Of a stretch of DNA of 64,000 nucleotides, positions 26,425 through 35,765 are shown in pieces. The position numbers and the translations under genes are program-made. Position 1 is the first letter of the stretch. The number at the start of each line of letters is the position of its first letter. The notes under the pieces were generated by a model. It had not been told where the DNA came from and did not search any database. It saw only the letters and a program-made list of their open reading frames with translations. The stretch is from Ochrobactrum sp. RH2CCR150 (GTDB lineage Bacteria; Pseudomonadota; Alphaproteobacteria; Rhizobiales; Rhizobiaceae), in assembly GCA_014138095.1 (NCBI GenBank), contig JACGXE010000005.1, positions 124,001-188,000 on the forward strand, written 5' to 3'.

Positions 26425-27723
26425 GTGACAGAGCCAGTAAAGCAGCCAGGTTTCCAAGAACTATTCACGACTTTCGGCAAAGTGGGCCTGCTGTCTTTCG
26501 GCGGGCCAGCCGCCCAGATCGCCATGCTGCAACGCATTATCGTGGATGAGAAAAAATGGATGGATCAGGAACGGCTGATCCATGCGCTGAACTTCTGCAT
26601 GTTGTTGCCGGGGCCGGAAGCCATGCAGCTTGCGACCTATTCGGGCTGGGCTGTCAAAGGCTGGCGCGGCGGCCTGCTGGCGGGGCTTCTATTCGTGCTG
26701 CCCGGCGCTGCCGTGATGCTTGCGCTCTCCGCGCTTTATATTGCATTCGGGCATGTGGAGATGGTGGCAGGCTTGCTGTTCGGCCTCAAGGCAGCGGTGC
26801 TGGCTGTGGTGTTCGAAGCGCTTTACCGCATGGCGAAACGTACATTGGCTTCGGGCTTTTCTTATGCCGTGGCGATTGCGGCGTTTATTGCCATAGCCCT
26901 TTTGAAACTGCCGTTTCCGCTTGTCGTCCTGCTTGCAGCTTTGGCAGGGGGCTTGCGCCATATCGTTCAGGGCAGCGGGGCGGGCACTGGTTTGGGCGAG
27001 GCGACGCCCGGCGCTTTGCGCGAGTTCACGCAGCAAACACTGGTCTGGGGCGGGCTTTGGCTCACGCCGCTCGTTCTTCTCTATCTGGCTTTCGGCAGCG
27101 CGCATGTCTTCGTGCAGGAAGCGGCGTTCTTCTCAAAACTGGCGGCTGTGACCTTCGGTGGCGCCTATGCAGCACTTTCCTATACGGCGCAGCAGGCGGT
27201 CGAACATTTTGGCTGGATGAAGCCGGGCGAAATGCTGACCGGGCTGGGGTTGGCTGAAACCACGCCGGGACCGTTGATTCTCGTGCTGGTTTTCGTCGGC
27301 TTCGTAGGGGCTGCAAACCTGTCAGGTCTGCCGCCAATTCTGGGCGGCCTCGTCGGCGGCATCATTGCGCTGTGGTTTACCTTCGTGCCGTGTTTTCTAT
27401 GGATTTTGGCGGGCGCGCCGTTCGTGGAGCGGCTGCGTCAGGTGCGCTGGCTTTCGGCCATGCTGAGCGGCATCACGGCTGCGGTCGTGGGCGTGATCGC
27501 CAATCTGGCGCTGTGGTTCTCGCTGCATGTGCTGTTTGCGCAGGTGCAGGATAAGGCAGTCGGGCCGTTCAGCGTGCCCTTGCCGGTCTGGAGCACAATA
27601 GACAATGCCGCCGTCCTGATCGCAGGCGCGGCGGCATTGTTGCTTGTCGTTCTGAGGCTCAACATGCCGCTTGTGCTGTTGCTGGCGGCATGTCTCGGAA
27701 TTGTGATCCGCTTGCTGTTTTGA
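26425..27723 (+). CDS. chrA: Chromate transporter ChrA (CHR family)
   Basis: A 432-residue membrane protein with two homologous CHR domains of about six helices each. The first has FGKVGLLSFGGPAAQIAML near residues 15-33, the second repeats the pattern at AAVTFGGAYAALSY near 238. The family exports chromate using the proton gradient. The GTG start at 26425 lacks a strong ribosome binding site. Its stop codon abuts that of the converging prs gene without any spacer. Confidence 0.93.
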   Translation: MTEPVKQPGFQELFTTFGKVGLLSFGGPAAQIAMLQRIIVDEKKWMDQERLIHALNFCMLLPGPEAMQLATYSGWAVKGWRGGLLAGLLFVLPGAAVMLALSALYIAFGHVEMVAGLLFGLKAAVLAVVFEALYRMAKRTLASGFSYAVAIAAFIAIALLKLPFPLVVLLAALAGGLRHIVQGSGAGTGLGEATPGALREFTQQTLVWGGLWLTPLVLLYLAFGSAHVFVQEAAFFSKLAAVTFGGAYAALSYTAQQAVEHFGWMKPGEMLTGLGLAETTPGPLILVLVFVGFVGAANLSGLPPILGGLVGGIIALWFTFVPCFLWILAGAPFVERLRQVRWLSAMLSGITAAVVGVIANLALWFSLHVLFAQVQDKAVGPFSVPLPVWSTIDNAAVLIAGAAALLLVVLRLNMPLVLLLAACLGIVIRLLF

Positions 27724-28656
27724 TTAGTCGAACAGGCTCGAAACGGATTCTTCCGCTGCCGTACGCGCAATGGCTTCGCCGATCAGATCGGAGATCGAGA
27801 GCACGCGGATGTTCGGAGCATCGTTGATCGCGGTGGTCGGCTGGATGGAATCGGTGATCACCAGTTCCTTCAACTTCGATGCAGCGATACGGGCAACCGC
27901 GCCGCCGGACAGAACACCATGCGTAATGTAAGCGGTGACGCTGTTCGCGCCCTTGGCCAGCAGGGCCTCGGCTGCGTTGCAGAGCGTGCCGCCGGAATCG
28001 ACGATATCGTCGAACAGCAGGCAATCTTTGCCAGCCACTTCACCGATGACGTTCATGACTTCCGATTCACCCGGACGTTCGCGGCGCTTGTCCACGATGG
28101 CGAGCTGCGCATCGATGCGCTTGGCCAATGAGCGGGCGCGAACCACGCCGCCGACGTCCGGCGATACGACCATGCAGTTGCCGGTTGCGTAATTGGCCTT
28201 CACGTCACGCGCAATAACCGGAACGGCATAGAGATTGTCGGTCGGGATATCGAAGAAGCCCTGAATCTGACCAGCATGAAGATCAAGGGTCAGCACGCGG
28301 TTTGCACCGGCTTCGGTGATGAGGTTGGAAACCAGCTTTGCCGAGATCGGCGTGCGCGGGCCGGGCTTGCGGTCCTGACGGGCATAGCCGAAATAGGGCA
28401 GGACGGCGGTGATGCGGCGCGCCGACGAACGGCGGAAGGCGTCGATCATGATGAGCAGTTCCATCAGGTGATCGTTTGCCGGATAGGAAGTCGATTGCAG
28501 AACGAACACGTCTTCGCCGCGCACGTTTTCCTGGATCTCTACGAAAATCTCCTGATCGGCGAAGCGGCGAACGCTAGCCTTGCCGAGCGGGATGTTGAGA
28601 TATTTAGCAACGGATTCGGCAAGTGCCCGGTTGGAGTTGCCTGCGAAAAGTTTCAT
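27724..28656 (-). CDS. prs: Ribose-phosphate pyrophosphokinase
   Basis: A 310-residue enzyme making PRPP from ribose 5-phosphate and ATP, feeding nucleotide, His and Trp synthesis. Motifs are [10 protein letters not shown] near residue 94, [11 protein letters not shown] near 127 and the PRPP loop [12 protein letters not shown] near 212. ATG 28656 gives the family start MKLFAGN. No terminator separates it from chrA, which converges directly on its stop. Confidence 0.96.
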   Translation of the reverse strand: MKLFAGNSNRALAESVAKYLNIPLGKASVRRFADQEIFVEIQENVRGEDVFVLQSTSYPANDHLMELLIMIDAFRRSSARRITAVLPYFGYARQDRKPGPRTPISAKLVSNLITEAGANRVLTLDLHAGQIQGFFDIPTDNLYAVPVIARDVKANYATGNCMVVSPDVGGVVRARSLAKRIDAQLAIVDKRRERPGESEVMNVIGEVAGKDCLLFDDIVDSGGTLCNAAEALLAKGANSVTAYITHGVLSGGAVARIAASKLKELVITDSIQPTTAINDAPNIRVLSISDLIGEAIARTAAEESVSSLFD

Positions 28657-28997
28657 TCTTTTTGCCTCTGAGCCGATGCGATAGGTTTGCGGTTTCGTTC
28701 TGTCGCAAAAAGTCCGTGGAACGGACATAATCTTGTTTCGCGCATGGACCGCAACGATGCGGGGCCCAGCAACGTCATCCTTTAAAAACTTTAAAGCCGC
28801 GTACTTTTGGCCGGTCAGGTTAAGTACAGCAGCTTACAAGGTTTTCTCGAATGTGGGGCCTATTGCAAAGAGTCACCGTCATTGCAAGGCCCGACTGTTC
28901 ACAATTGTTGAAAAAGGCCGGATTTCCGGCCTTTCCGCATGGCAAAAAGCGGGGATTCAGTAAGGGATTTCAGTTCCTTGCTGAAAATGCTCATAGT
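28657..28997. other. Intergenic region upstream of prs
   Basis: This 341-base gap contains the prs promoter region and, near its right end, the terminator of the lipoprotein gene (28911-28934). I see no coding frame or further structured element in it. Confidence 0.55.
28911..28934 (-). terminator. Terminator of the lipoprotein gene
   Basis: AAAGGCCGGA (28913-28922) pairs perfectly with TCCGGCCTTT (28925-28934). On the minus strand the stem is followed by a T run, about 65 bases after the lipoprotein stop codon. Confidence 0.8.
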
Positions 28998-29591
28998 TTA
29001 TGCGCGATTTGCCGCAAGCCAGGTCGAATATTCCTGCATCGTGCGGTCGGCGATGGCCTGCATCGTGGCGGGCTGCACCACGCTCCATGAGTCTGCCGCA
29101 GCACCTTGCACTTTCTCCTGCCCCTGAATGCGGTGCAGCCGGTTGCCGGAAGCATCGAGCACATCCCAGACATAGAGCACGGTCGTCTGGTTATCCTCGG
29201 AGAGAACCGAGAAGTACCCCTTCATGACATAGGCCGCGCTGGCGTCATTGGCGCCTGCGAGCTCGACGCCCTTGGCCTTGGCATCGTCATTCATGCGATG
29301 GGTCAGCGGTGTCACGACATTGACGGGTGCGCCGACAATGGGCGCTATGTGCAGCTTGCCCGGTTTCAGCGTGGCCGTGCGGGCCGGTGTGGTCGCAGGT
29401 GTTGTCGTTGCGGGCGTCGTCACAGCGCCCGGCGTCGTTGCCTGGCCGTTAGCCGGTTGTCCGGTGGTCTGGCCCGCAGTCTGGCCTGAGCCCTGCACGT
29501 TCAGTGCGGATTCGGTGCTGTTGCAGGCAGCGAGCGCTCCGGCAAGCAACAGCATCATCGAAATATGTGCCTTGTTCATGTTCGGCTTCAT
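28998..29591 (-). CDS. Putative lipoprotein with Thr/Pro-rich linker
   Basis: A 197-residue predicted outer-membrane or periplasmic lipoprotein. The lipobox is LAAC, with Cys at residue 23 if the first ATG is used. A low-complexity linker rich in Gln, Gly, Thr and Pro runs from about 33 to 72 and includes TTPATTTPATTP. The C-terminal 120 residues look folded, with no family I recognise. The ATG at 29591 has AGGAG only one base upstream; ATG 29579 is the alternative. Transcribed alone. Confidence 0.8.
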   Translation of the reverse strand: MKPNMNKAHISMMLLLAGALAACNSTESALNVQGSGQTAGQTTGQPANGQATTPGAVTTPATTTPATTPARTATLKPGKLHIAPIVGAPVNVVTPLTHRMNDDAKAKGVELAGANDASAAYVMKGYFSVLSEDNQTTVLYVWDVLDASGNRLHRIQGQEKVQGAAADSWSVVQPATMQAIADRTMQEYSTWLAANRA

Positions 29592-29678
29592 GCTCCTGAA
29601 AACGCATAGTCCTGAAAATACAGGCGGTTCTCACGTCAGGCCGATTTATCGCCGATCGTGGGCCGTTTGACAATGATG

Positions 29679-30830
29679 TCAGGCGATAAGCATATCAAGA
29701 GAATGGCGGGATAATGGCTGAGCCGCACCATTTGTCGTGAGGTATGTCTGTCCGAGCGTCATCGCAGCGCCGCTGTCGGAATCCATGATGATCATGTGTG
29801 CGAACAGCGTCATATCCGGCTGGATGCTTTCCGGATTACCCGCATAGAACATTTGCGGGTCCATCCACGACGGTGTGAAGCGCGCCCCGACCGAGTAGCC
29901 GCAGGCATTCAGGCGATGGCGGGTCAACCCGTGGGCTTCCATGGTGCGGGCATGGGCGTCGAACACATCACCGAATGTTGAAGCCGGTGTCATCGCCGCC
30001 TCGACGGCTTCCAGCGCCTCGCGGGCTGCATCGTAGAGCTTGACGTGGTGCTCTGTCGGCTGGCCGATCAGGATCGTGCGCATCATCGGCGCGTGATAAT
30101 GGCGGAACACACCCGACCATTCGAGCGTGAGCTGGTCATTGGCGTCGAGCGTGCGGCGACCGGATTTATAACGGCAGAGCAGGGCGTCTTCGCCGGAGCC
30201 GATGATATATTCATTGGCCGGATAGTCGCCGTCGCCGGCGAAATTGGCGCTCATCATCGCGGCCAGAATATCGGCTTCACTTGCACCCGCGCGTGTGGTT
30301 TTCAGCGCCGCGTCGAGCGCGTCGTCACCCAGCTGCGCCGCGCGCTTGGCATAGGTGATTTCCGCCGGGCTTTTCAACAGGCGCAGGCGGTCCACCATGC
30401 CGGATGCATCGAACAATTTGGCAAAGCTCTGCAATTGCTCGTCGAGCCTGCGGGCATTTGCGCCGGTGAGACCATGGGTCTGGTATTCGATGCCGATACG
30501 AGTGCCGAGCAGATCAAGTTCTGTCAGGATATTGCGCAGATCCGCTGCCGGATTGGCATTGTCGCGGTCGGTCCAGACGACAATGTTCTCGATATTGGAG
30601 GTCTGGCGTGCCTGGCGCAAATCCGCCGAGCGCGTCATCAGCACCATCGAACCGTCGGCCTTCACCACAAGGCACTGGAAGAAACAGAAGCCGAACGTGT
30701 CATAGCCCGTCAGCCAGTACATGCTTTCCTGTGCAAACAGCAGGAGAGCATCGAGCTTTTCCTCCTCCATCTTCAAGATCAGACGGTCGCGGCGTGCGGC
30801 AAATTCTTCCGGCTCGAAGTGAAGGGCCAT
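29679..30830 (-). CDS. M24 (creatinase/Xaa-Pro) family protein, metal ligands missing
   Basis: A 383-residue protein with an N-terminal creatinase-type domain and a C-terminal pita-bread domain. In metal-dependent Xaa-Pro peptidases five ligands (Asp, Asp, His, Glu, Glu) are conserved. Here the first pair region reads LTLEWSG...YHAPMMRT, the His region reads CGYSVGARF and the Glu positions do not match. It is therefore more like creatinase or ectoine hydrolase, which work without metal. The substrate is unknown. ATG 30830 has a GAGGAG site, 10 bases after pgeF. Confidence 0.85.
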   Translation of the reverse strand: MALHFEPEEFAARRDRLILKMEEEKLDALLLFAQESMYWLTGYDTFGFCFFQCLVVKADGSMVLMTRSADLRQARQTSNIENIVVWTDRDNANPAADLRNILTELDLLGTRIGIEYQTHGLTGANARRLDEQLQSFAKLFDASGMVDRLRLLKSPAEITYAKRAAQLGDDALDAALKTTRAGASEADILAAMMSANFAGDGDYPANEYIIGSGEDALLCRYKSGRRTLDANDQLTLEWSGVFRHYHAPMMRTILIGQPTEHHVKLYDAAREALEAVEAAMTPASTFGDVFDAHARTMEAHGLTRHRLNACGYSVGARFTPSWMDPQMFYAGNPESIQPDMTLFAHMIIMDSDSGAAMTLGQTYLTTNGAAQPLSRHSLDMLIA

Positions 30831-30840
30831 GCGGTTCTCC

Positions 30841-31650
30841 TCAAATGGAATCTTTGGCAGCGACGATAGCAATGGCTGCAATCTGGCGTCCGTAATCCGG
30901 TTCTTTGCGGTGGGTGGTACGCCGGTAGGAAAAGAACTGGTCTTCATCGGCATAAGTGCACTGACGAAGGGATTCTGCCTGTACGCCCGCCTTGGTCAGA
31001 CGGTCGGTGATGAAGGTCCACAGATCGAAAAGCTTGTGGTCGGGCTTGTCCGAGGCGCGGAAATAGCGCGCATAGGCAGGGTCCTTGCTCAAAAACTCTG
31101 CATAGAATTCCGGTCCGACTTCATAATTGTCGGGGCCGATTGTCGGCCCGAGGACCGCGACAATGTTCTCGCGCTTTGCGCCAAGGCCGATCATGGCGTC
31201 GATGGTGTTTTCCAGCACGCCGCTAAATGCACCCCGCCAGCCTGCATGGGCGGAGCCGATCACACCGGCCTCATGATCTGCAAACAGGACGGGACCACAA
31301 TCGGCAGACAGTGCGCCGAGCGCAATGCCGGGAACATTGGTCACCATGGCATCGGCCTTGGGACGCGGCGAATCGAAAGGTGCGGTCACATGCAGCACAT
31401 CGGGCGAATGAACCTGATGCACGGTCAAAAGATGATCCGGCGCAACGCCAAGCGATTCTGCGACCCGGCGGCGGTTTTCGGCGACATGCTCGGCCACATC
31501 ATCCGATCCGGCGCCGACATTCAGTCCGGCGTAAATACCGTCCGAAACGCCGCCCTTGCGCGTGAAAAAGCCGTGCGCAATGCGCTTCCCGGCCTGACCG
31601 GCGGGCTTGTCGAGCAGAGGCGAGCGGAGCGGTTGCGGCATGTCGGTCAT
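30841..31650 (-). CDS. pgeF: Peptidoglycan editing factor PgeF (laccase-domain, DUF152)
   Basis: A 269-residue multicopper-oxidase-like protein of the YfiH/PgeF family. SAHAGWRGAF near residue 132 and ADCGPVLFAD near 112 hold the conserved His and Cys metal ligands. In E. coli the protein removes wrongly built L-Ser muropeptides; older annotations call it polyphenol oxidase. ATG 31650 is chosen, with ATG 31641 as alternative. It follows midA in the lgt-midA-pgeF cluster. Confidence 0.92.
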   Translation of the reverse strand: MTDMPQPLRSPLLDKPAGQAGKRIAHGFFTRKGGVSDGIYAGLNVGAGSDDVAEHVAENRRRVAESLGVAPDHLLTVHQVHSPDVLHVTAPFDSPRPKADAMVTNVPGIALGALSADCGPVLFADHEAGVIGSAHAGWRGAFSGVLENTIDAMIGLGAKRENIVAVLGPTIGPDNYEVGPEFYAEFLSKDPAYARYFRASDKPDHKLFDLWTFITDRLTKAGVQAESLRQCTYADEDQFFSYRRTTHRKEPDYGRQIAAIAIVAAKDSI

Positions 31651-31669
31651 CGTATGTTGGCTTTCACTG

Positions 31670-31719
31670 GAGCATAATTCCAAAACAGTGGGGACTGTTT
31701 TTCTACGAAGATCATGCTC
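31670..31719. repeat. Degenerate RIME-like repeat between midA and pgeF
   Basis: GAGCATAATTCC at the left and ATCATGCTC at the right are imperfect inverted arms related to the full palindrome at 24471-24515, with a diverged centre. It lies within the transcribed gap between two operon genes. Confidence 0.5.
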
Positions 31720-31792
31720 GAATAATTGGAGCGAGATGGTGGGGGAGGCAGGTTGTCTTGTCAATTGCAGCTTTTTGAAGAGCAAATGACAG

Positions 31793-32884
31793 TCAGGCCG
31801 TCTCGAAAGGAATAAGGCGGGTGTCGCAGTCGCCGAATGCTAGCACCTTGAACAGGGTGCCCATCTGATCGGGCGCTGCCAAACGCTCCACATCCTGACG
31901 GATCTTTTCCTGAAAGGCGGCGTCGCGCCCCGTGCCCAGACGCCCTGCGCGGTCGAGCAGCCCCATGGCCAGCAGGAACTCGCCTTGCGTCATGGTACCG
32001 GTCTTGCAGCCAGAGGCACGTGCAGCCTGCTCCAAACTATCGAAATCGATATGGCTGGTCAGGTCGGCTTCACCTGGATGGGCAAAAACATCGTCATAGC
32101 CATGTTTGAGCATGGCTTGCAGCGTGTCGCCAAAGCCGGATTGCAGGTGGCCATAATCGATGTTGAGCGCTGCGCCGCGTGTCGTCGCGATACGCTGCGC
32201 GATTTCCTGCAACAGTGCGGTCCGCGCCGGGGCTGCCTCGAAGATCGTGCCTTCGGGCGTCTGTGCATGGTCTTCCGGCAAAAGCGCCGGGTCGATTCCG
32301 CCCGCACCGCTGACGAAATGGAACTCATCCTGATCATCAAGCGCAATCAGCCGTTCCACGAAGCGCCCGTTGGACTTGACGAACTGGCGGAACGGGATCG
32401 CGTCGAACAGCTCGTTCGATACGAGGATCAGCGGGCCGGTGGGGACATCGGCAAAACGTTCGAACCACGTGATGGAAACGCCCAAATCCGCGAGCTTTTG
32501 TTTCTGCTTTTCGACAAGGCGCGGACTGGTCTCAACCATGGCGACCCGCAGACCCGGCAGCATTTGTGGCGCGAGCTTGCTGATCGTGCGCAGCATATCG
32601 CTCATCAGCGTGCCGCGTCCGGGGCCGATTTCGCACAGCACGGTGTTGGCAGGGCGACCAAGCGCGTCCCATTCCGCGACGCACCAGATGCCGACCAACT
32701 CGCCGAACATCTGGCTGACTTCGGGTGCGGTGATGAAATCGCCCTCGCGACCAAAGGGTTCGCGGGTCGTGTAATAGCCGGATTCCCGGTCACCGAGGCA
32801 TGCGGCCATGTAATCGGCGACGCTGATCGGCCCCGTGGTGGCGATCAGCCGTTTCAGCCGGTCTTTCAGCGTTGCTTCAGGCAT
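31793..32884 (-). CDS. SAM-dependent methyltransferase, MidA/NDUFAF7 family
   Basis: A 363-residue class I methyltransferase. The SAM-binding motif [13 protein letters not shown] is near residues 85-97, and [14 protein letters not shown] near 155-168 is the signature of the family. The mitochondrial relative NDUFAF7 methylates an arginine of a complex I subunit; bacterial homologues may do the same. Its start overlaps the lgt stop by 8 bases, so it is co-translated. Confidence 0.92.
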   Translation of the reverse strand: MPEATLKDRLKRLIATTGPISVADYMAACLGDRESGYYTTREPFGREGDFITAPEVSQMFGELVGIWCVAEWDALGRPANTVLCEIGPGRGTLMSDMLRTISKLAPQMLPGLRVAMVETSPRLVEKQKQKLADLGVSITWFERFADVPTGPLILVSNELFDAIPFRQFVKSNGRFVERLIALDDQDEFHFVSGAGGIDPALLPEDHAQTPEGTIFEAAPARTALLQEIAQRIATTRGAALNIDYGHLQSGFGDTLQAMLKHGYDDVFAHPGEADLTSHIDFDSLEQAARASGCKTGTMTQGEFLLAMGLLDRAGRLGTGRDAAFQEKIRQDVERLAAPDQMGTLFKVLAFGDCDTRLIPFETA

Positions 32885-33722
32885 CTTTGGCAGCTGCGCG
32901 GTTGGCGCGCCACATGGCCCACAGGCCGATCAGCACCATCGGCACCGAAAGCACCATGCCCATGGTCAGCCAGCTGCCGACCAGATAGCCGAGCTGTGCA
33001 TCCGGTTCGCGGAAGAACTCGACCGCGATGCGGCTGAGGCCATAGCCGGTCACGAATGCGCCTGCGATGAAGCCCGGCTTCTTCAGCTTGCGACCGACCC
33101 AGACCAGCAGGAACAAGACGAAGAACAAGACGAAACCTTCGAGGAAGGCTTCGTAAAGCTGGCTTGGATGGCGCGGCAGCGGCCCGCCATTGGGGAAATA
33201 GACGGCCCATGGCGCATCGCTGACACGGCCCCAGAGTTCGGAATTGATGAAGTTTGCAACGCGCACCACGCCGAGGCCGACCGGCACACCGGCAGCGACC
33301 ACATCGAACATGCTCCAGACCCTGATGCCGCGCGAGCGGGCAAACAGGATCATGGCGATGGTGGTGCCGAGAATACCGCCATGGAACGACATGCCGCCGT
33401 CCCAGACCGCGGGAATGGCGATCGGATTGGAGATATAATAGGAGAAATTATAGAAGAGCACATAGCCGATACGACCGCCCAGCACGACGCCGAGCGCTGC
33501 CCAGATGACGAAGTCGTCGAGCGCTTCGGGCGCCATGGGTGGCTGGTTATGCGTCCAGAGGCGATGGCTGCGCAGAAGCTTCTTGCCATACCACCACGCG
33601 AACATGATGCCGACGACATAGCCGAGCCCGTACCAGTGCACGGCCAGTGGTCCGATGGAAAAGATCACCGGGTCAATGTTCGGAAAGGCGAGGGCCGAAG
33701 CGGGCAGCAACGTCTCTATCAT
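32877..33722 (-). CDS. lgt: Prolipoprotein diacylglyceryl transferase
   Basis: A 281-residue inner-membrane enzyme with seven helices that attaches diacylglycerol from phosphatidylglycerol to the lipobox Cys of prolipoproteins. The signature [13 protein letters not shown] and the HPSQLYEAF motif are both clear, as is the N-terminal [10 protein letters not shown]. At least five lipoproteins encoded in this window are likely substrates. First gene of the lgt-midA-pgeF-M24 cluster. Confidence 0.96.
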   Translation of the reverse strand: MIETLLPASALAFPNIDPVIFSIGPLAVHWYGLGYVVGIMFAWWYGKKLLRSHRLWTHNQPPMAPEALDDFVIWAALGVVLGGRIGYVLFYNFSYYISNPIAIPAVWDGGMSFHGGILGTTIAMILFARSRGIRVWSMFDVVAAGVPVGLGVVRVANFINSELWGRVSDAPWAVYFPNGGPLPRHPSQLYEAFLEGFVLFFVLFLLVWVGRKLKKPGFIAGAFVTGYGLSRIAVEFFREPDAQLGYLVGSWLTMGMVLSVPMVLIGLWAMWRANRAAAKDA

Positions 33723-33909
33723 GAAATCACTCCATTTTGTGACGGAACATGCTGGACGAACCGGCCACGGTCAAGCTGTCCTGCTCCATGTCTGTAATTG
33801 CTTTCCAACATGATCACTTTCTATAGCTGCGCTTGCATCGGAACTGAGACGGCCCTATTTCCATTTTATGTTTTCAACAGGTCTCTCCTGGAAATAAGGA
33901 ACGATTGCC

Positions 33910-34230
33910 ATGACCAGCGGACAAAACCGGGTTCTCGATGAACTCGCCAAGCTTGTGACGGATGCGGCTGGCGCTGCGCAAGGCGTGCGCCGTGAAGTGG
34001 AAACGGCCCTGCGTTCGCAAAGCGAGCGCGTGCTCAACACGCTTGACGTGGTGCAGCGCGAAGACTTCGAAGCGGTGCGCGAAATGGCCATCAAGGCGCG
34101 CGCCGAAAACAGTGCGTTGCTGGCAAGAATCGAAGCACTTGAAGCACGTCTTGCCAGATTCGAAGGTGATTCCGATGCCAAACCGGCAAAATCGGCCTCC
34201 TCATCGGCAAAATCCAAAAATAATTCCTGA
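33910..34230 (+). CDS. ubiK: Accessory factor UbiK family protein
   Basis: A 106-residue coiled-coil protein of the BMFP/UbiK family. N-terminal helix LDELAKLVTDAAGAA is followed by VRREVETALRSQSERVL and the heptad-rich AENSALLARIEALEARL. E. coli UbiK assists ubiquinone synthesis by supporting the UbiJ-Ubi complex. The last 20 residues are rich in Ser, Ala and Lys. ATG 33910 follows AAATAAGGAACG. Divergent from lgt. Confidence 0.9.
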   Translation: MTSGQNRVLDELAKLVTDAAGAAQGVRREVETALRSQSERVLNTLDVVQREDFEAVREMAIKARAENSALLARIEALEARLARFEGDSDAKPAKSASSSAKSKNNS

Positions 34231-34659
34231 TTATTTATTAACAGGCCGCGGGCGGTAAAAACCCTTGTCTTAGAGTCGCTTAAGGCAATGCTCGCGGCCA
34301 GCCCCTTTCATGTTTCCACATGCTTTCATGTCTCTTTTCTGAAAAGGGACTGGCGTTCAGATTCAGCATCAATAGACTGAAAACACTACATGATTCGAAG
34401 TGTGGTCATGTAGGCGGCGGCGAGGGGCTGTAGTTCTAGTTTTCGCGTCTTCAGGCTGCTTTCCAGTATCAGTTGCGTATGTGCGTGTGCCATTGAGGCG
34501 CTTGCATGCTGTTTGGCATGCCGGTTCCTCGACCGATCAATTCGTGCCTGTTTTTCTGCGCTTGGTTTTTGCGCGGCGGCGGGTGCGGGCGAGCAATTCT
34601 TGCGCGCCGGGAATTTGAGACATCCGGCTTGAGGGTGTCTCACAGAACAGGAAACGGAC
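34231..34659. other. Intergenic region ubiK-YbjN
   Basis: This 429-base stretch has no convincing coding frame; the longest plus-strand frames lack ribosome binding sites. It is less GC-rich at the left end (TTATTTATTAAC near 34232) and contains the YbjN promoter. I see no tRNA or strong terminator. Confidence 0.5.
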
Positions 34660-35160
34660 ATGAGCCTTCTTGAGCTTGAATTCGCACGCGAGGCGCATCC
34701 GGTGGATGTGATCGAGCAGGTTGCGCATTCAAACGACTGGACATTCGAGCGGACTGGCGACGATGAAATCGCAATTTCGGTTGCGGGCAACTGGACTGAC
34801 TATCACATCTCATTTTCCTGGATGGAAGATTTCGAGGCGCTGCATCTGGCTTGCGCATTCGACATCAAGGTTGCAGAGCCGCGTGTAAACGAGGTGATGC
34901 GCCTGCTTTCGCTGATCAACGAAAAGCTTCTCATGGGGCATTTCGATCTCTGGCAGCAGGAAGGCGCCATCATGTACCGCCAGTCGCTTTTGCTGGCCGG
35001 CGGTGCGGAACCGACGAGCCGTCAGGTGGAAGTGTTGCTGGGCGCAGCGCTTGAAGCTTGCGAAACCTATTTCCAGGCCTTCCAGTTCGTGGTCTGGTCG
35101 GGTGTCAGTGCGCGCGAGTCGCTGGAAAGCGTCGTGTTCGAAACAGTCGGACGCGCCTGA
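34660..35160 (+). CDS. YbjN domain-containing protein
   Basis: A 166-residue soluble protein of the YbjN family, which resembles type III secretion chaperones in fold. No catalytic motif is expected or seen. The opening LLELEFAREAHPVDVIEQ is typical of the rhizobial form. ATG 34660 has AACAGGAAAC upstream. In related genomes proC usually follows; here a hairpin and then a CsaA-like gene follow instead. Confidence 0.88.
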   Translation: MSLLELEFAREAHPVDVIEQVAHSNDWTFERTGDDEIAISVAGNWTDYHISFSWMEDFEALHLACAFDIKVAEPRVNEVMRLLSLINEKLLMGHFDLWQQEGAIMYRQSLLLAGGAEPTSRQVEVLLGAALEACETYFQAFQFVVWSGVSARESLESVVFETVGRA

Positions 35161-35175
35161 TCAGGATCAACAGAT

Positions 35176-35200
35176 AACCCGGCGGGACAAGCGCCGGGTT
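35176..35200. terminator. Hairpin after the YbjN gene
   Basis: AACCCGGCG (35176-35184) pairs perfectly with CGCCGGGTT (35192-35200). No T run follows, so it may stabilise the 3' end or act as a weak terminator. The stem sequence recurs at 51282-51303. Confidence 0.5.
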
Positions 35201-35228
35201 ATGCTTGGAAAGACGAAAGCGGACGGAT

Positions 35229-35576
35229 ATGAGCGAAGACGCGACAATCACCTGGGCTGATTTCGAAAAGGTCGATATCCGTACGGGTACGATTGTGGAA
35301 GCGGTGCCCTTTCCGGAAGCGCGCAAGCCCGCCTACAAACTGAAGATCGATTTCGGCGAGAAGATCGGCGTCAAGAAATCTTCGGCACAGATCACCAAAC
35401 ATTATCAGGCGAAAGAACTGATCGGCCGTCAGGTGCTGGCCGTGGTGAATTTTCCACCGCGCCAGATCGGTCCGTTCATGTCGGAAGTGCTGACGCTGGG
35501 CCTGCCGGACGAAGCCGGTGAAGTCGTCCTCGCGGCCATCGACAAGAAAGTGCCAAACGGCGGCAAGCTCTACTGA
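35229..35576 (+). CDS. CsaA-like tRNA-binding protein
   Basis: A 115-residue single-domain protein with the OB-fold tRNA-binding (EMAP II/CsaA) family motifs: VDIRTGTIVEA near residues 16-26, KSSAQITKHY near 54-63 and VVNFPPRQIGPFMSEVL near 78-94. CsaA proteins bind tRNA and unfolded proteins and have been linked to secretion. ATG 35229 is preferred over an in-frame upstream start. A palindromic repeat follows 38 bases after the stop. Confidence 0.9.
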   Translation: MSEDATITWADFEKVDIRTGTIVEAVPFPEARKPAYKLKIDFGEKIGVKKSSAQITKHYQAKELIGRQVLAVVNFPPRQIGPFMSEVLTLGLPDEAGEVVLAAIDKKVPNGGKLY

Positions 35577-35614
35577 GCGCAATAATTTCACAATTAAAAA
35601 CACGCGCCGTCGCG

Positions 35615-35724
35615 CCCTCATCCTGAGGAGGTTCCTGAGCTTGCGAAGGAGCCGTCTCGAAGGACGAGGGGCTCGGTGCGTTTTCCCTCGTCCTTCGATC
35701 CTTCGACAAGCTCAGGATGAGGGG
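35615..35724. repeat. Dispersed palindromic repeat, complete copy 2
   Basis: A 110-base element bounded by CCCTCATCCTGAG and its inverse CTCAGGATGAGGG, with inner arms AAGGACGAGGG (35660-35670) and CCCTCGTCCTT (35685-35695). A further partial unit follows to about 35737. Size and pattern fit the Brucella Bru-RS family. Confidence 0.8.
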
Positions 35725-35765
35725 CCTTCGACAAGTTCAGTGTGAAGGAACGGCTTCAACCTCTT

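Noticed and set aside
34444-34659. Possible small gene before YbjN
   Set aside because: Short frames exist here but none has a ribosome binding site, family resemblance or typical codon use.
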